This document shows positions 27,753 through 36,500 of a stretch of DNA of 64,000 nt, piece by piece. Position numbers and translations under genes: made by a program. The first letter of the stretch is position 1, and each line of letters starts with the position of its first letter. Under the pieces are notes generated by a model. That model was given only the letters and a program-made list of their open reading frames with translations. It was not told the DNA's origin and made no database searches. The DNA is from Stramenopiles sp. TOSAG23-2 (Eukaryota > Sar), in the NCBI GenBank assembly GCA_900128395.1, contig LT649246.1:1-64000 (forward strand), written 5' to 3'.

Positions 27753-29162
27753 TTAATCCAAATATCCAAATTTTCGTTGACGTTTAATCTCTTTATTAAA
27801 TTTATAATAAAGACCACCAAATAATATCAACATGAAAATTGTTAAAAACATAAACCATTTGAAACTACTACCACCACCACTTTTTAAGTGTTCTTTGACT
27901 AAATCTTTCACCGTATTTTCTGTATGTTCCATCATATCAGTATGTAAATCGGCATGAACATCTAATTTAATAGATTCACTATGGATTTCAAAATGACTCT
28001 CCAATTCTTGCAGTCTTTGCTCTACGTTGTCTGATAATATACTACCTATTTCCTGTAACCGTTCCTCCAAATGTATTTTCAATTCTTTTACAACATCTCC
28101 AATCTTATCATCTTCCATTGTTTTCACACGACCTTCTGTTTTATCCTCTTGATCTTTCAGTTTTCCTATTAATTTTTTCATCTCATCTCTCATATGCGAT
28201 AGTTTGTGATCAAAATCATGTTTTATATCATTAACTAAAGCTCCAGTTTTAGAATCGCTTTTTTTAATTAATTTCCTTAACGCAGCTTCAGGATCGTAAT
28301 CTTCATGATCTGGATTTTCCATCGGTAACATTGGTGATTCTGCTGCTTTTGTATGATGTAACTCTGGATTTGGTGCTTCTTGATCACTAAGCTCAAGTTC
28401 ATATGCATTAAATGATAAAACATCATGATTATCAGCTAATTGACCAGTGGTTGCACTTAAACCATAGAAAGAACGTCGTATGTCAAACGTTTCAGGCAAA
28501 ACATTTTGAGCACTAAAGCAATGTTTAAATTTTCCATCACCAGTTTGATCTACTGCTACAGTTAACACTTTATTTTTGAAGGTAATCTTTAAATGGCTCA
28601 TACTTTCTGCTGCTTTAAAGTTATCAGCACCTTCATAATATCGAAAATTAGCATCACAACCAGCACGTTCCGTATTCAAGCGCGTGGATGCATCATCACC
28701 TTTACCCATTAAGACACTAATGTCTTTGTGCACATGGGCTGTCTCAGTATTTTTAAATGTATCTAAAATAACTGCAAAACCATTGAATTTACTATCGATC
28801 CCAAAAAGATTACCAGCCCTATAAGATCCCATATCCGTGAACCAAAATACTAAACCGTCTCCAAAAAGTGTACGTCCTTGTCCACTAACACGAAAACCTA
28901 ATACAACACTCCAATTATCAACATTAACATGCTTGCTTCCCCACACATAACCTTGTTTGCTTTGCCTATCAGCTGTTAAACGAATGAAATGTTCTTTCAA
29001 TTCTGTATGACCACCAGAACGGAAAGTACCAATTTGCCTTGCACCATTAGTATCAAATTTTGTAAATGGTGCTGCAAAAGTATTATCCACCAAACGATGC
29101 CATGCATGCACAGCTTGAAATACGTTTAAAAAAATCAATATGTTGATAATTAAATTCATCAT
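27753..29162 (-). CDS. L-type lectin cargo receptor (ERGIC-53/VIP36 type)
   Basis: 469 residues, type I membrane protein. Signal peptide about 1-20 (NLIINILIFLNVFQAVHA), then an L-type lectin beta-sandwich (about 22-245): HRLVDNTFAAPFTKFD, NWSVVLGFRVSGQG, GDGLVFWFTD, and FNGFAVILDTFKN, which carries the Asp/Asn metal- and sugar-binding positions of the family. A long charged coiled-coil stem (about 300-410) probably drives oligomerisation, followed by a transmembrane helix (FKWFMFLTIFMLILFGGLYY, about 434-453) and a short basic tail. ERGIC-53-like lectins ferry high-mannose glycoproteins from ER to Golgi. The tail ends FGYLD, so the dilysine ER-retrieval signal of mammalian ERGIC-53 is absent; a different exit or retrieval signal is implied. 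Identification is strong. Confidence 0.9.
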   Translation of the reverse strand: MMNLIINILIFLNVFQAVHAWHRLVDNTFAAPFTKFDTNGARQIGTFRSGGHTELKEHFIRLTADRQSKQGYVWGSKHVNVDNWSVVLGFRVSGQGRTLFGDGLVFWFTDMGSYRAGNLFGIDSKFNGFAVILDTFKNTETAHVHKDISVLMGKGDDASTRLNTERAGCDANFRYYEGADNFKAAESMSHLKITFKNKVLTVAVDQTGDGKFKHCFSAQNVLPETFDIRRSFYGLSATTGQLADNHDVLSFNAYELELSDQEAPNPELHHTKAAESPMLPMENPDHEDYDPEAALRKLIKKSDSKTGALVNDIKHDFDHKLSHMRDEMKKLIGKLKDQEDKTEGRVKTMEDDKIGDVVKELKIHLEERLQEIGSILSDNVEQRLQELESHFEIHSESIKLDVHADLHTDMMEHTENTVKDLVKEHLKSGGGSSFKWFMFLTIFMLILFGGLYYKFNKEIKRQRKFGYLD

Positions 29163-29715
29163 GTTGTAAAAATAAGTTCAATTTGTATATAGAGAGAATA
29201 CAAACACACACACATGCACAAAGAGAAAATGTTTTTGTTAATTGAATATATTGAAATCAATTTGTTACCTTCATCATCTTAATAATTCATTTTTTTGTTC
29301 TAAAAGAGGTAAGTTTGATAACAAACAACAAAAAAAATGTGGTGGTGGTGGTGATTGTTCATAGGGAATCATCGAATAATGCTGTACTTGTTATTATACT
29401 AGAATTAGTAGTGTCTATCTAATGTCATTTTACATTTTACTCTTTTTCTCAAATACATTAGAGTACATATTTTTACACACAGAATTTACTTTTACACACG
29501 AATTGTATCATCACCATCATTATTGCTGATACCTTCCATCGTCATTTCAATATTATTGATGTTCATATCTTTATCCTCCTCCTCCTCCTCTTCCTCATCA
29601 TCATCATCGTCTATTTTTTCAAATGATTTAAATAAATTCAACCATCTCATACTACATAAATACGATATTGTATCTTTCATTTGATATAAAATAAATATCA
29701 ACAGATACGTGTTTA
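29163..29715. other. Upstream region of the lectin and of the membrane protein at 29716; possible small acidic ORF
   Basis: 550 bp. On the minus strand an acidic frame (ending 29492; ATG at about 29680; Asp/Glu run FEKIDDDDDEEEEEE) could encode a small protein, but its core is a TCC/TCA repeat on the plus strand. A GTAAGT at 29312 and a CAACAG at 29697-29702 could bound an intron for the plus-strand gene. Confidence 0.3.
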
Positions 29716-30456
29716 ATGGGAATAGATGGAGATACAAAAGTATTGGAAACAGTTGAAGGACCGAGTGATGCCGATTTATTTATACATAAATTAAATGTAA
29801 AGTATTTTAAAGATAGTACATGTACCACTGAACATGGGGGATTAGGGTATGATGGTGCATCAGTACGTGAAGGTTTATGTTACAAAGGAACAGATCATAT
29901 CGAAGCAAATATACAATCGTATCGATACACAATTACATCGGATAATATGTTGATGGAATCACGATTTGATGACTCGATAAATTGTACCGGATACAATCCA
30001 TCTCGACATTATTTCACATATAGTACTTTGACATATAAACGTGATGGTGTCACACGTAATGATAGTACTGACCCGAAATATCCAAATCCAAGAGTAGTAG
30101 ATACATTTACTGATGATGGAGAGAAAGGAATTTCACAAGAATGTCTATATGTATGTCCAAAACCATACATTAACACGTTTGGTGAAGAAGCATGTCCAAC
30201 CAATGCCTCATATTATGTTACCTGGACAGTGGATACTAAATTTCAAGGTAAAACAACAGATTTAACAAGCTTTTTCATGGTTTTACTGTATATCGGATTA
30301 GTACCATTTGGTACGATGATTATATTCTGGGGCCCAGTTACTGCAATGAGACGATCAAAAAATCCAAAGATTAAAAAGGTAACTGTAGTGCAAGTTACAC
30401 CTGCACGTGGATTTGATGGTGTTGCAACTGCACCAAGGAAAAAAGCAAAAATTTAA
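29716..30456 (+). CDS. Cys-rich ectodomain protein with C-terminal membrane helix; 5' end uncertain
   Basis: 246 residues from ATG 29716. The N-terminal ~180 residues have paired Cys (DSTCTTEHGG, REGLCYKG, SINCTGYN, ECLYVCPKPY, EEACPTNAS) and N-glycosylation sequons (NCT, NDS, NAS), as for a lumenal or extracellular domain. A hydrophobic helix (about 187-212, SFFMVLLYIGLVPFGTMIIFWG) precedes a basic tail rich in Lys/Arg. No signal peptide is present, yet the sequons and cysteines demand one. The open frame extends upstream only to a TAA just before an AACAG acceptor-like site (29702), so a 5' exon may be missing. Family unrecognised. Confidence 0.6.
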   Translation: MGIDGDTKVLETVEGPSDADLFIHKLNVKYFKDSTCTTEHGGLGYDGASVREGLCYKGTDHIEANIQSYRYTITSDNMLMESRFDDSINCTGYNPSRHYFTYSTLTYKRDGVTRNDSTDPKYPNPRVVDTFTDDGEKGISQECLYVCPKPYINTFGEEACPTNASYYVTWTVDTKFQGKTTDLTSFFMVLLYIGLVPFGTMIIFWGPVTAMRRSKNPKIKKVTVVQVTPARGFDGVATAPRKKAKI

Positions 30457-30765
30457 ATGCATGGTGATGTGCTCGTGACGACAGTGGATAGGTAGGCATA
30501 AATGAAAATTTTGGGAAAATCTTTCTTTAACTTTTCTTTGGCAACCTTTGCACCTTTGTACTTGAGTTGCTTGAGGTTGCTTGAATTAAATTAAAATCCT
30601 CCTGGTAAAAATTCCTAATGTTAAACATTGCGGGGTTGGTTTGACCCATATAAATTAAAAAATAACTTAACTGCGTAAACTTAAATTACTTCGTATATAT
30701 TAAATATACACTACATTATATTTTACGTACGTATATGTTTATAAACAATTATATATACAGAATCT
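30457..30765. other. Convergent intergenic region
   Basis: 309 bp between two convergent 3' ends; TACTTCGTA at 30687-30695 and a TTACGTACGTA word near 30723. No gene. Confidence 0.5.
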
Positions 30766-31716
30766 CTACAATTTGTTACGAGCAAAATTGAAAATATTTG
30801 CAAAGGTCATCGATTTGACAGACATTTCTAAACATGCCTTACCTTCATTATTGACTAATGAATAATATCCTATACCAGCAATTTCACTTTTTTTTTGCCC
30901 AAACCAAAGTTCAAGTCCATCGCTCCAATGTGCTGGACGTTTAAATTCGACAATATATTCAATTGAATCAATTGTACTATTTGTTGCACTTGCAATTTGA
31001 AAGATATGCTCAAAGATTATATTTAAACCTTGTGTGCCAGCCCATATTGGAGCTTTATAACCTGCTTGCCTCGCCTTTTCAGGATCATGGTGTATCGGAT
31101 TAGTTCCAGTAAAATCTTGACAAAAATTAACACACATCATAGGAGTCAATTGCTTCCTACTTATAAATGCTTTATTGTGTTTTGGATTCGTACGTGCCTT
31201 TTTCTTCCTATTTGCTGTATCGTTACTAGAGGAAGATGTGCTAGCTTCGTTTGTAATGTTCACGCCTTCACGATTAACATGAGCCACTTTTACATTGTTT
31301 GAATCATAAATTTCGAATGAATTTGTAGTTAACGTCCCTAAACGGTGCGTCTCCACAATGGTACGGCCAGTTGGTTTGATGAATAGTTCTTCATCACATA
31401 AAATAGGTCTTGATATAACAACATGTTCAGACTTATGAACACTGCCACCTTTTGGCGAGGTACGTTTTTCTTTCTTCGTTTTTTTCTTTCTCAACAAGCC
31501 ATTTAGAGAACCTTTTGATATGAAGGAAGTGAACCATGTTGGATCAATAAATTTCTTTTGGAATGATTTAGGGTCCACACAATTTACAGTATGAAAATCA
31601 AATTGTGCTTTAGGTGGTACCGACGATAATAACCATGGTCCTTCTTCCCCATTTTTAGGTTCGTATCTTTCAATTTTAAATGGTGTACATGTTACATTTG
31701 GATAGATTGGCGCCAT
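30766..31716 (-). CDS. MaoC-like (hot-dog) hydratase/dehydratase
   Basis: 316 residues from ATG 31716 (the longer frame upstream opens only at a TTG). The C-terminal half holds the MaoC/R-hydratase signature: CQDFTGTNPIHHDPEKARQA then GYKAPIWAGTQG, matching D-x4-N-x2-H with the catalytic Asp/His pair (D in QDFTG, H in PIHHD). The N-terminal half is a second, degenerate hot-dog-like region with a basic linker. The family hydrates trans-2-enoyl-CoA to R-3-hydroxyacyl-CoA, in peroxisomal beta-oxidation or mitochondrial fatty-acid synthesis. The C-terminus (FARNKL) resembles a peroxisomal PTS1 variant (NKL), which is suggestive but not proof. The promoter and first codons are duplicated just upstream. 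Confidence 0.85.
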   Translation of the reverse strand: MAPIYPNVTCTPFKIERYEPKNGEEGPWLLSSVPPKAQFDFHTVNCVDPKSFQKKFIDPTWFTSFISKGSLNGLLRKKKTKKEKRTSPKGGSVHKSEHVVISRPILCDEELFIKPTGRTIVETHRLGTLTTNSFEIYDSNNVKVAHVNREGVNITNEASTSSSSNDTANRKKKARTNPKHNKAFISRKQLTPMMCVNFCQDFTGTNPIHHDPEKARQAGYKAPIWAGTQGLNIIFEHIFQIASATNSTIDSIEYIVEFKRPAHWSDGLELWFGQKKSEIAGIGYYSLVNNEGKACLEMSVKSMTFANIFNFARNKL

Positions 31717-31996
31717 CTTCTTCCACTTTAAGATATAAATATGCAAAAATGTTTTTAAAAATGATCTCTAGTGGTATCGATAGACAACTATATATACAGT
31801 ATATATATGTAAAGACAACAAAATGTTATATGAGAAATTACCATGTTACATTTGGATAGATTGGCGCCATCTTCTTCCACTTTAAGATATAAATATGCAA
31901 AAATGTTTTTAAAAATGATCTCTAGTGGTATCGATAGACAACTATATATACAGTATATATATGTAAAGACAACAAAATGTTATATGAGAAATTACG
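31689..31996. repeat. Direct tandem duplication, 2 x 154 bp, covering a gene start
   Basis: Copies at 31689-31842 and 31843-31996, apparently identical. The unit includes the first codons of the MaoC gene (minus strand) and its upstream DNA. The distal copy therefore holds a second ATG that reads MAPIYPNVTW and then stops, a decoy start fused to nothing. Confidence 0.9.
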
Positions 31997-32130
31997 ACGT
32001 GGTATAAATGTATAGTTTAGAATACTAAATATTGTACTTAAATATATCCTATTATATTTTAGGATTTACGTTTTCGGGTCTAAATATTAGACGGTGTGGA
32101 TCTTAAAAAAAAATCTCTTCATCATGTTGT

Positions 32131-32155
32131 ATCTCTCTCTCTCTCTCTCTCTCTC
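32131..32155. repeat. (TC)n microsatellite
   Basis: About twelve TC units just beyond the 3' end of the small membrane-protein gene at 32155. Confidence 0.8.
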
Positions 32156-32456
32156 TACACTCCAGGAACCGGCCCACCATTTAAATCTTGAATACGCTTT
32201 GTATTACCATCTGCTTGTACCATCATCGGTACTTTTTTGTAATCAACATATAAAGGAACTTTACTATGTTTATCCTTTAATGTATCGACATATACATGTT
32301 TCATAATATTGCCAGAATTAAAACCACTTACACTGTTTAATTTTGTAAACATATCGTCTTCTGCATTTTTTAAATACTACATGCAAATAAAACAATCGAT
32401 GTAATAAATACTACACAAAAACCACATCCAAATATTTTCTTCTGCTTCGTATCCAT
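32155..32456 (-). CDS. Small single-pass membrane protein (~100 aa), one base short
   Basis: ATG 32456 encodes MDTKQKKIFGCGFCVVFITS and a hydrophobic helix, then hits TAA at 32372-32370. A second frame, open from 32376 down to TAG/TAA-free sequence ending at 32155, continues with soluble residues (KNAEDDMFTKLNSVSGF..., KKVPMMVQADGN...). The two frames overlap by only 7 bases, exactly at a T3A6 run. One extra T would give a continuous 100-residue protein (302 nt plus 1 equals 101 codons). The join is therefore very likely real and the break an indel. Short cytosolic N-terminus, one membrane anchor, lumenal tail: type II topology. Family unknown. Confidence 0.6.
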
Positions 32457-33103
32457 ATTCTTTGTATATCTTTACTTTTCGTTATATTCTGAATGTTATT
32501 ATAAATAGTTTCTCTACGTACATATACACATCAGTAAATATTGTTTATTAGTTTTACAAAAATGTGTACAATCTTAATCTTTAGTTCATTCATTTTTGTA
32601 TATTAGTTGTATACAAATTGTAATTATAAAATTCGATCATCATTTCGGATACATCGCGATATCATTGCAACCATAGCTACCTGTTATTTTTTACTAATGG
32701 TGTGTGCCTGTAATATATATTTTAAGGGGATTAGTGGTAGTAAAGTATTCGATCTAGATCTCGATCAAAAATCATACAGGACATATACCGCAACCGCCAA
32801 CACAGTGTTTTTACATACTGTACCTGGTAGCTAAAATTGTAAATTATTTTTTACAGACACGGATTTTTAACAAGTAATGTTGGTCCAAGCTACCACTGGT
32901 GGTAATGCTGTGTGCCTACTAATTATTTATACGCATACATATATACTCTGTACCGCTTCTTAAGCTTACTTGTATACTTGTATAACACCACAGTATATAT
33001 TTTATCATAACTTCAATAACAACAAAACAAAATTTAAAGCAATATTAATATATATAGATATAATAATATACAATCGACGAATCGAAAACAAAAAAATCTA
33101 AAA
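32457..33103. other. Divergent upstream region
   Basis: About 650 bp between the small membrane-protein gene and the ankyrin gene. Contains ACATACTGTACCTGGTA at 32813-32829. A short plus-strand frame ends in this element and is not considered a gene. Confidence 0.5.
32821..32829. promoter_or_regulatory. TACCTGGTA motif
   Basis: Exact copy, 275 bp upstream of the ATG at 33104, within a 17-mer shared with 12739-12755. Confidence 0.5.
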
Positions 33104-35944
33104 ATGAAAACTAGAGTTGAAATTACTGGATTACAAAGCAACCAGGCAATCAACGGATCTCGTGGAAATCGCGAGAGGTACGATGCGAAAAAAGATCGTT
33201 ACATAGTTGTACTTGATTCAAATGATGATGATAGTGATGATGAATCTCTAAAAAGAAGAGTATCAATTCGCCCACGCAATCTAACTATACTGCCACCTGA
33301 TTTTGGTAAAGTATGTAAACAGGAAGAAATTACAAGTGCCCTACACGCTTTGCATCTTGTGAAGCATTGGAAGAAAATATTTTCTTTCTTAGATTTAGAC
33401 AAGAAATTTTTATGTCACGAACTATCTTGTTTGTGCAAAGCATATCGTGATGCACTCAAGCAACCACATAATGAATTAAAACCTGAGCCAGCATACAAGT
33501 GGGTTGTTGTTCCTTCCGAACGTTTTCCAAATTTATTCACCGCGATAGAATATTTTAATGAGCGTGCAGGGGATAATCGTTTTATACAAAACACGTTTCA
33601 TGAAATTCGATTGAAACCAGGAATACATACGTTCACTGATGCTGCGATGACTGCAAAACCTGTCCTTGCTCCTTTTACAATCTTAAGATCTAATTTTAAG
33701 ATTCAAGGTTATGGAAAAGATGTTACAATTATTAAGTGCAAGGCATTTATGATTCATAGATATGCAACTGGAATTATACTAAAGGACTTAAGTATGGACG
33801 TAGAGCAAACTTTACCAATTACGGATATACACAACAACGGCATATCGCCATTTTGGGATTGTAATTCTTTGTGGATGAATAACATACCTGAAAAGAGTCG
33901 CAAAGCTAAAATTATGGAATTGAAAAGTAAAAACATTGATACATGTCACTTTGGTGAAAAAAAAATTAAATTTAAAAATACGCTTGATTCAAAAGAATTT
34001 CCAATTACTATTCAAAGTTGTGATATCCCAGAGTCACGTGTTTCCGTTCGTATATCCAATAATGCCGGCACAGGCACCATGCTAAATAAAGCGTGTTTAT
34101 TAGGTTTTCCAAATGCCACACGCAATTTGTTGGAAGCAGGAGCGGATATCAATTTACCAATAAATAGAATGTCAAAGATATTAAATGGAAGGCCATTGAA
34201 ACAATGTTTATTCATAAATGGCGAAATAGAGTCTGAATATGGTGATTCTGTATTTGCTGAAAAATTAGCAACATTGGATGCTCTGTTACAACATCTCGCG
34301 TTAGATATCAATGTTAGAGAAACAAGCATTGTTGGTCCCGCTTTACCACCGTTAATGCTCTTATTACAAAGTAGTGGCAGAGGACCAAAAGGAGGGCCGT
34401 TACGTACACAATTTAAGCATAATCCTTGGCGATCCAAGTATGAAAGATTTGCCCGCCAAGCTGCATTAAAAATGTTGGAACACCCTTTACTTGATATTGA
34501 ATATTTTGACCCTATCTGTTCTGCCGATTACGTTCGCACGGCATGTTATCACAATGCCCCAGTTGTTTTACAAAAATTGTTAGATCAAGGAGCAGATCCA
34601 AATAATGTTGATGTTGATAATATAACACCATTGTTTTATTGTTTAACAAATCAATACTTTGAATGTGCAAAGATCCTAGCAAAGAGTAAACGACATAAAA
34701 AACACGTCATAAACATAGTTAATCACGTAGGTGGTAATTGTGAAAAAAATGCAATACGTCAGGGTGCGACAGAACAACAACTGGCAATTGGTATGGGCTA
34801 TGGTCATACCGTTTTAACATGGGCATCCCTTTATTTAAGAAATGATCAAAATGATTTATTTGAATTGATCTGTAAAATTCCTGGTATTGATCTAGATAAA
34901 CCGACAGAATGGAGACAAAATATGCAAAAAAGTTCTCCACTAGAAATGGCTGCTGGTTCTGGTAATTACGGGAGGGTAAAAACGCTTATTAAATATGGAG
35001 CAAATTTAGATAGCATGCTTGCTACAGTTGCACAGTGTTGTATGACAGGTGATTTGCGGATGATTCGCGAAGTAATCGGTTGTATAGGCATTGAGGTATT
35101 GAATACCTATAGAACCCATAATTCATTGTTTCCGCTCTGGGTTGCTAGCCAAAATAATTTTTCACATATTGTTAAATATCTATTGGAACAAGGTGATGCT
35201 AATATTAATGACAGTAATTGTCATGGAACAACATCATTGATGATTGCAGTACAATATGGTAATATTGATGTCGTTGAAATCTTATTGAAACATGGTGCAA
35301 ATGTGAATCACATAAAAAGGAAAGATAGCTCTACGGCATTAACAGTTGCTGCCTTTTACGGTCACCCAACTATTCTTCAAATGTTATTAAAAGCTGGGGC
35401 AAACGCAAATGCACAAGATGAAGATGGTTGGACATCGCTATTTTTAGCATGTACAAAGAATTTTCTTAAATGTGCAAATCTATTACTGAAAGATAAAAAA
35501 ACCGATATTAATTTGCCTACATATGATAGCGACATTCGGGCTGGCGGTAGATATTCACCACTTTGTGCATGTGTCATGCAAGGAAATTACAACATGGTAA
35601 AATTATTGCTAGATTTCGGAGCGAATGGTGATTTCACAAGTAAAAGTGGTAGCACACCGATGTCAATTTCACAATGGGGACAACAGCCGAATATTTCCCA
35701 GTTGGGACGCGAACAACCACACAATCCATTTCATTACAAACGTATTGAAGCATTGTTACGGTGCAAAGGCTTTAAAAAAGTAGGTACCCCACCAGCATTG
35801 AGGTTTGGTACTATAATTCCATTCACAGAAGGTGGCGTTGGCGCAACTGCGATTAACGAGGCGTGGGATGCTAATGGCAGGGCAACAGAAACCATAATTG
35901 GTGGTGATCAATATAAAGAGGGCTCACACGAGAAAAGAGCTTGA
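33104..35944 (+). CDS. Ankyrin-repeat protein with SH3-like and beta-helix-like N-terminus
   Basis: 946 residues. The N-terminal ~65 residues (VEITGLQSNQAINGSRGNRE, KKDRYIVVLDSNDDD, RPRNLTIL) fit a small SH3-like barrel of the NG-x2-G...RYxVxL...xPxNL type. An F-box-like helix (about 88-120: LVKHWKKIFSFLDLDKKFL) follows. Next is a segment like the start of a parallel beta-helix: FTAIEYFNERAGDN, IRLKPGIHTF, FKIQGYGKDVTIIKCKAF, GIILKDLSMD, as in pectin-lyase-like or NosD-like repeats; it is not extended to a full helix. From about 320 to 900 run ankyrin repeats (NLLEAGADINLP, LLDQGADPNNV, ILLKHGANVNH, LLKAGANANAQDEDGWTSLF). It is probably a scaffold or E3 adaptor. Confidence 0.85.
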   Translation: MKTRVEITGLQSNQAINGSRGNRERYDAKKDRYIVVLDSNDDDSDDESLKRRVSIRPRNLTILPPDFGKVCKQEEITSALHALHLVKHWKKIFSFLDLDKKFLCHELSCLCKAYRDALKQPHNELKPEPAYKWVVVPSERFPNLFTAIEYFNERAGDNRFIQNTFHEIRLKPGIHTFTDAAMTAKPVLAPFTILRSNFKIQGYGKDVTIIKCKAFMIHRYATGIILKDLSMDVEQTLPITDIHNNGISPFWDCNSLWMNNIPEKSRKAKIMELKSKNIDTCHFGEKKIKFKNTLDSKEFPITIQSCDIPESRVSVRISNNAGTGTMLNKACLLGFPNATRNLLEAGADINLPINRMSKILNGRPLKQCLFINGEIESEYGDSVFAEKLATLDALLQHLALDINVRETSIVGPALPPLMLLLQSSGRGPKGGPLRTQFKHNPWRSKYERFARQAALKMLEHPLLDIEYFDPICSADYVRTACYHNAPVVLQKLLDQGADPNNVDVDNITPLFYCLTNQYFECAKILAKSKRHKKHVINIVNHVGGNCEKNAIRQGATEQQLAIGMGYGHTVLTWASLYLRNDQNDLFELICKIPGIDLDKPTEWRQNMQKSSPLEMAAGSGNYGRVKTLIKYGANLDSMLATVAQCCMTGDLRMIREVIGCIGIEVLNTYRTHNSLFPLWVASQNNFSHIVKYLLEQGDANINDSNCHGTTSLMIAVQYGNIDVVEILLKHGANVNHIKRKDSSTALTVAAFYGHPTILQMLLKAGANANAQDEDGWTSLFLACTKNFLKCANLLLKDKKTDINLPTYDSDIRAGGRYSPLCACVMQGNYNMVKLLLDFGANGDFTSKSGSTPMSISQWGQQPNISQLGREQPHNPFHYKRIEALLRCKGFKKVGTPPALRFGTIIPFTEGGVGATAINEAWDANGRATETIIGGDQYKEGSHEKRA

Positions 35945-36118
35945 AACTTAGTAGGCTATTTATAAAAACGTGCAATAACGCATTATACGAAGTACAATTG
36001 ATGTTTATATAATAGAGAATTATATCACGTGAAATCGTTTCGGTATCATACATATGTGTTATACAATTATACTTATAAAATATTAAGAGTAAGAGAAATA
36101 AATATATATAATGGTATT

Positions 36119-36313
36119 ATGCGTAAAAAAATGAAGTTAAATTTTAAGATATCTGCTCCAAAAGCGAAAAAAACACAGGGTAGCCCATATCTTATCAAAT
36201 CTGATAAGTCACTAAATGTCGGGAAAAAAGAAGACGAGGTCCATAGTAGCAATAATATACAGGAACATGAAGATGATGTTGTGCGAACACCTTCAAAGGA
36301 AGGAGCATTTTGA
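36119..36313 (+). CDS. Small basic-acidic protein or first exon (64 aa)
   Basis: ATG 36119 opens 64 codons with coding-like composition: MRKKMKLNFKISAPKAKK, then SPYLIKSDKS, then an acidic stretch and VVRTPSKEGAF before TGA. The start KLNFKISAPKAKK is like the beginning of splicing/nuclear basic proteins. A GC-type donor (AAGGCAAGTG) lies at about 36331, beyond the stop. Function unknown; moderately likely to be real. Confidence 0.4.
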   Translation: MRKKMKLNFKISAPKAKKTQGSPYLIKSDKSLNVGKKEDEVHSSNNIQEHEDDVVRTPSKEGAF

Positions 36314-36500
36314 AGAGAGAAGAAAAAAAAGGCAAGTGTTATATGATACGTGTAATATTTTGAGATATGATAATATATATTATATGTGTACGTATATATT
36401 CGTATTAATATGGAAGAGATTTAAAAAAAAAATAAACAATATTTTACTCCCCCTCGTCGTAATAAGATTACACTTTTTTCGAGAGTCGAGAGGAATATTT

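Noticed and set aside
32607-32834. Plus-strand 75-codon ORF upstream of the ankyrin gene
   Set aside because: Opens with TTG and its last codons are the TACCTGGTA promoter motif.
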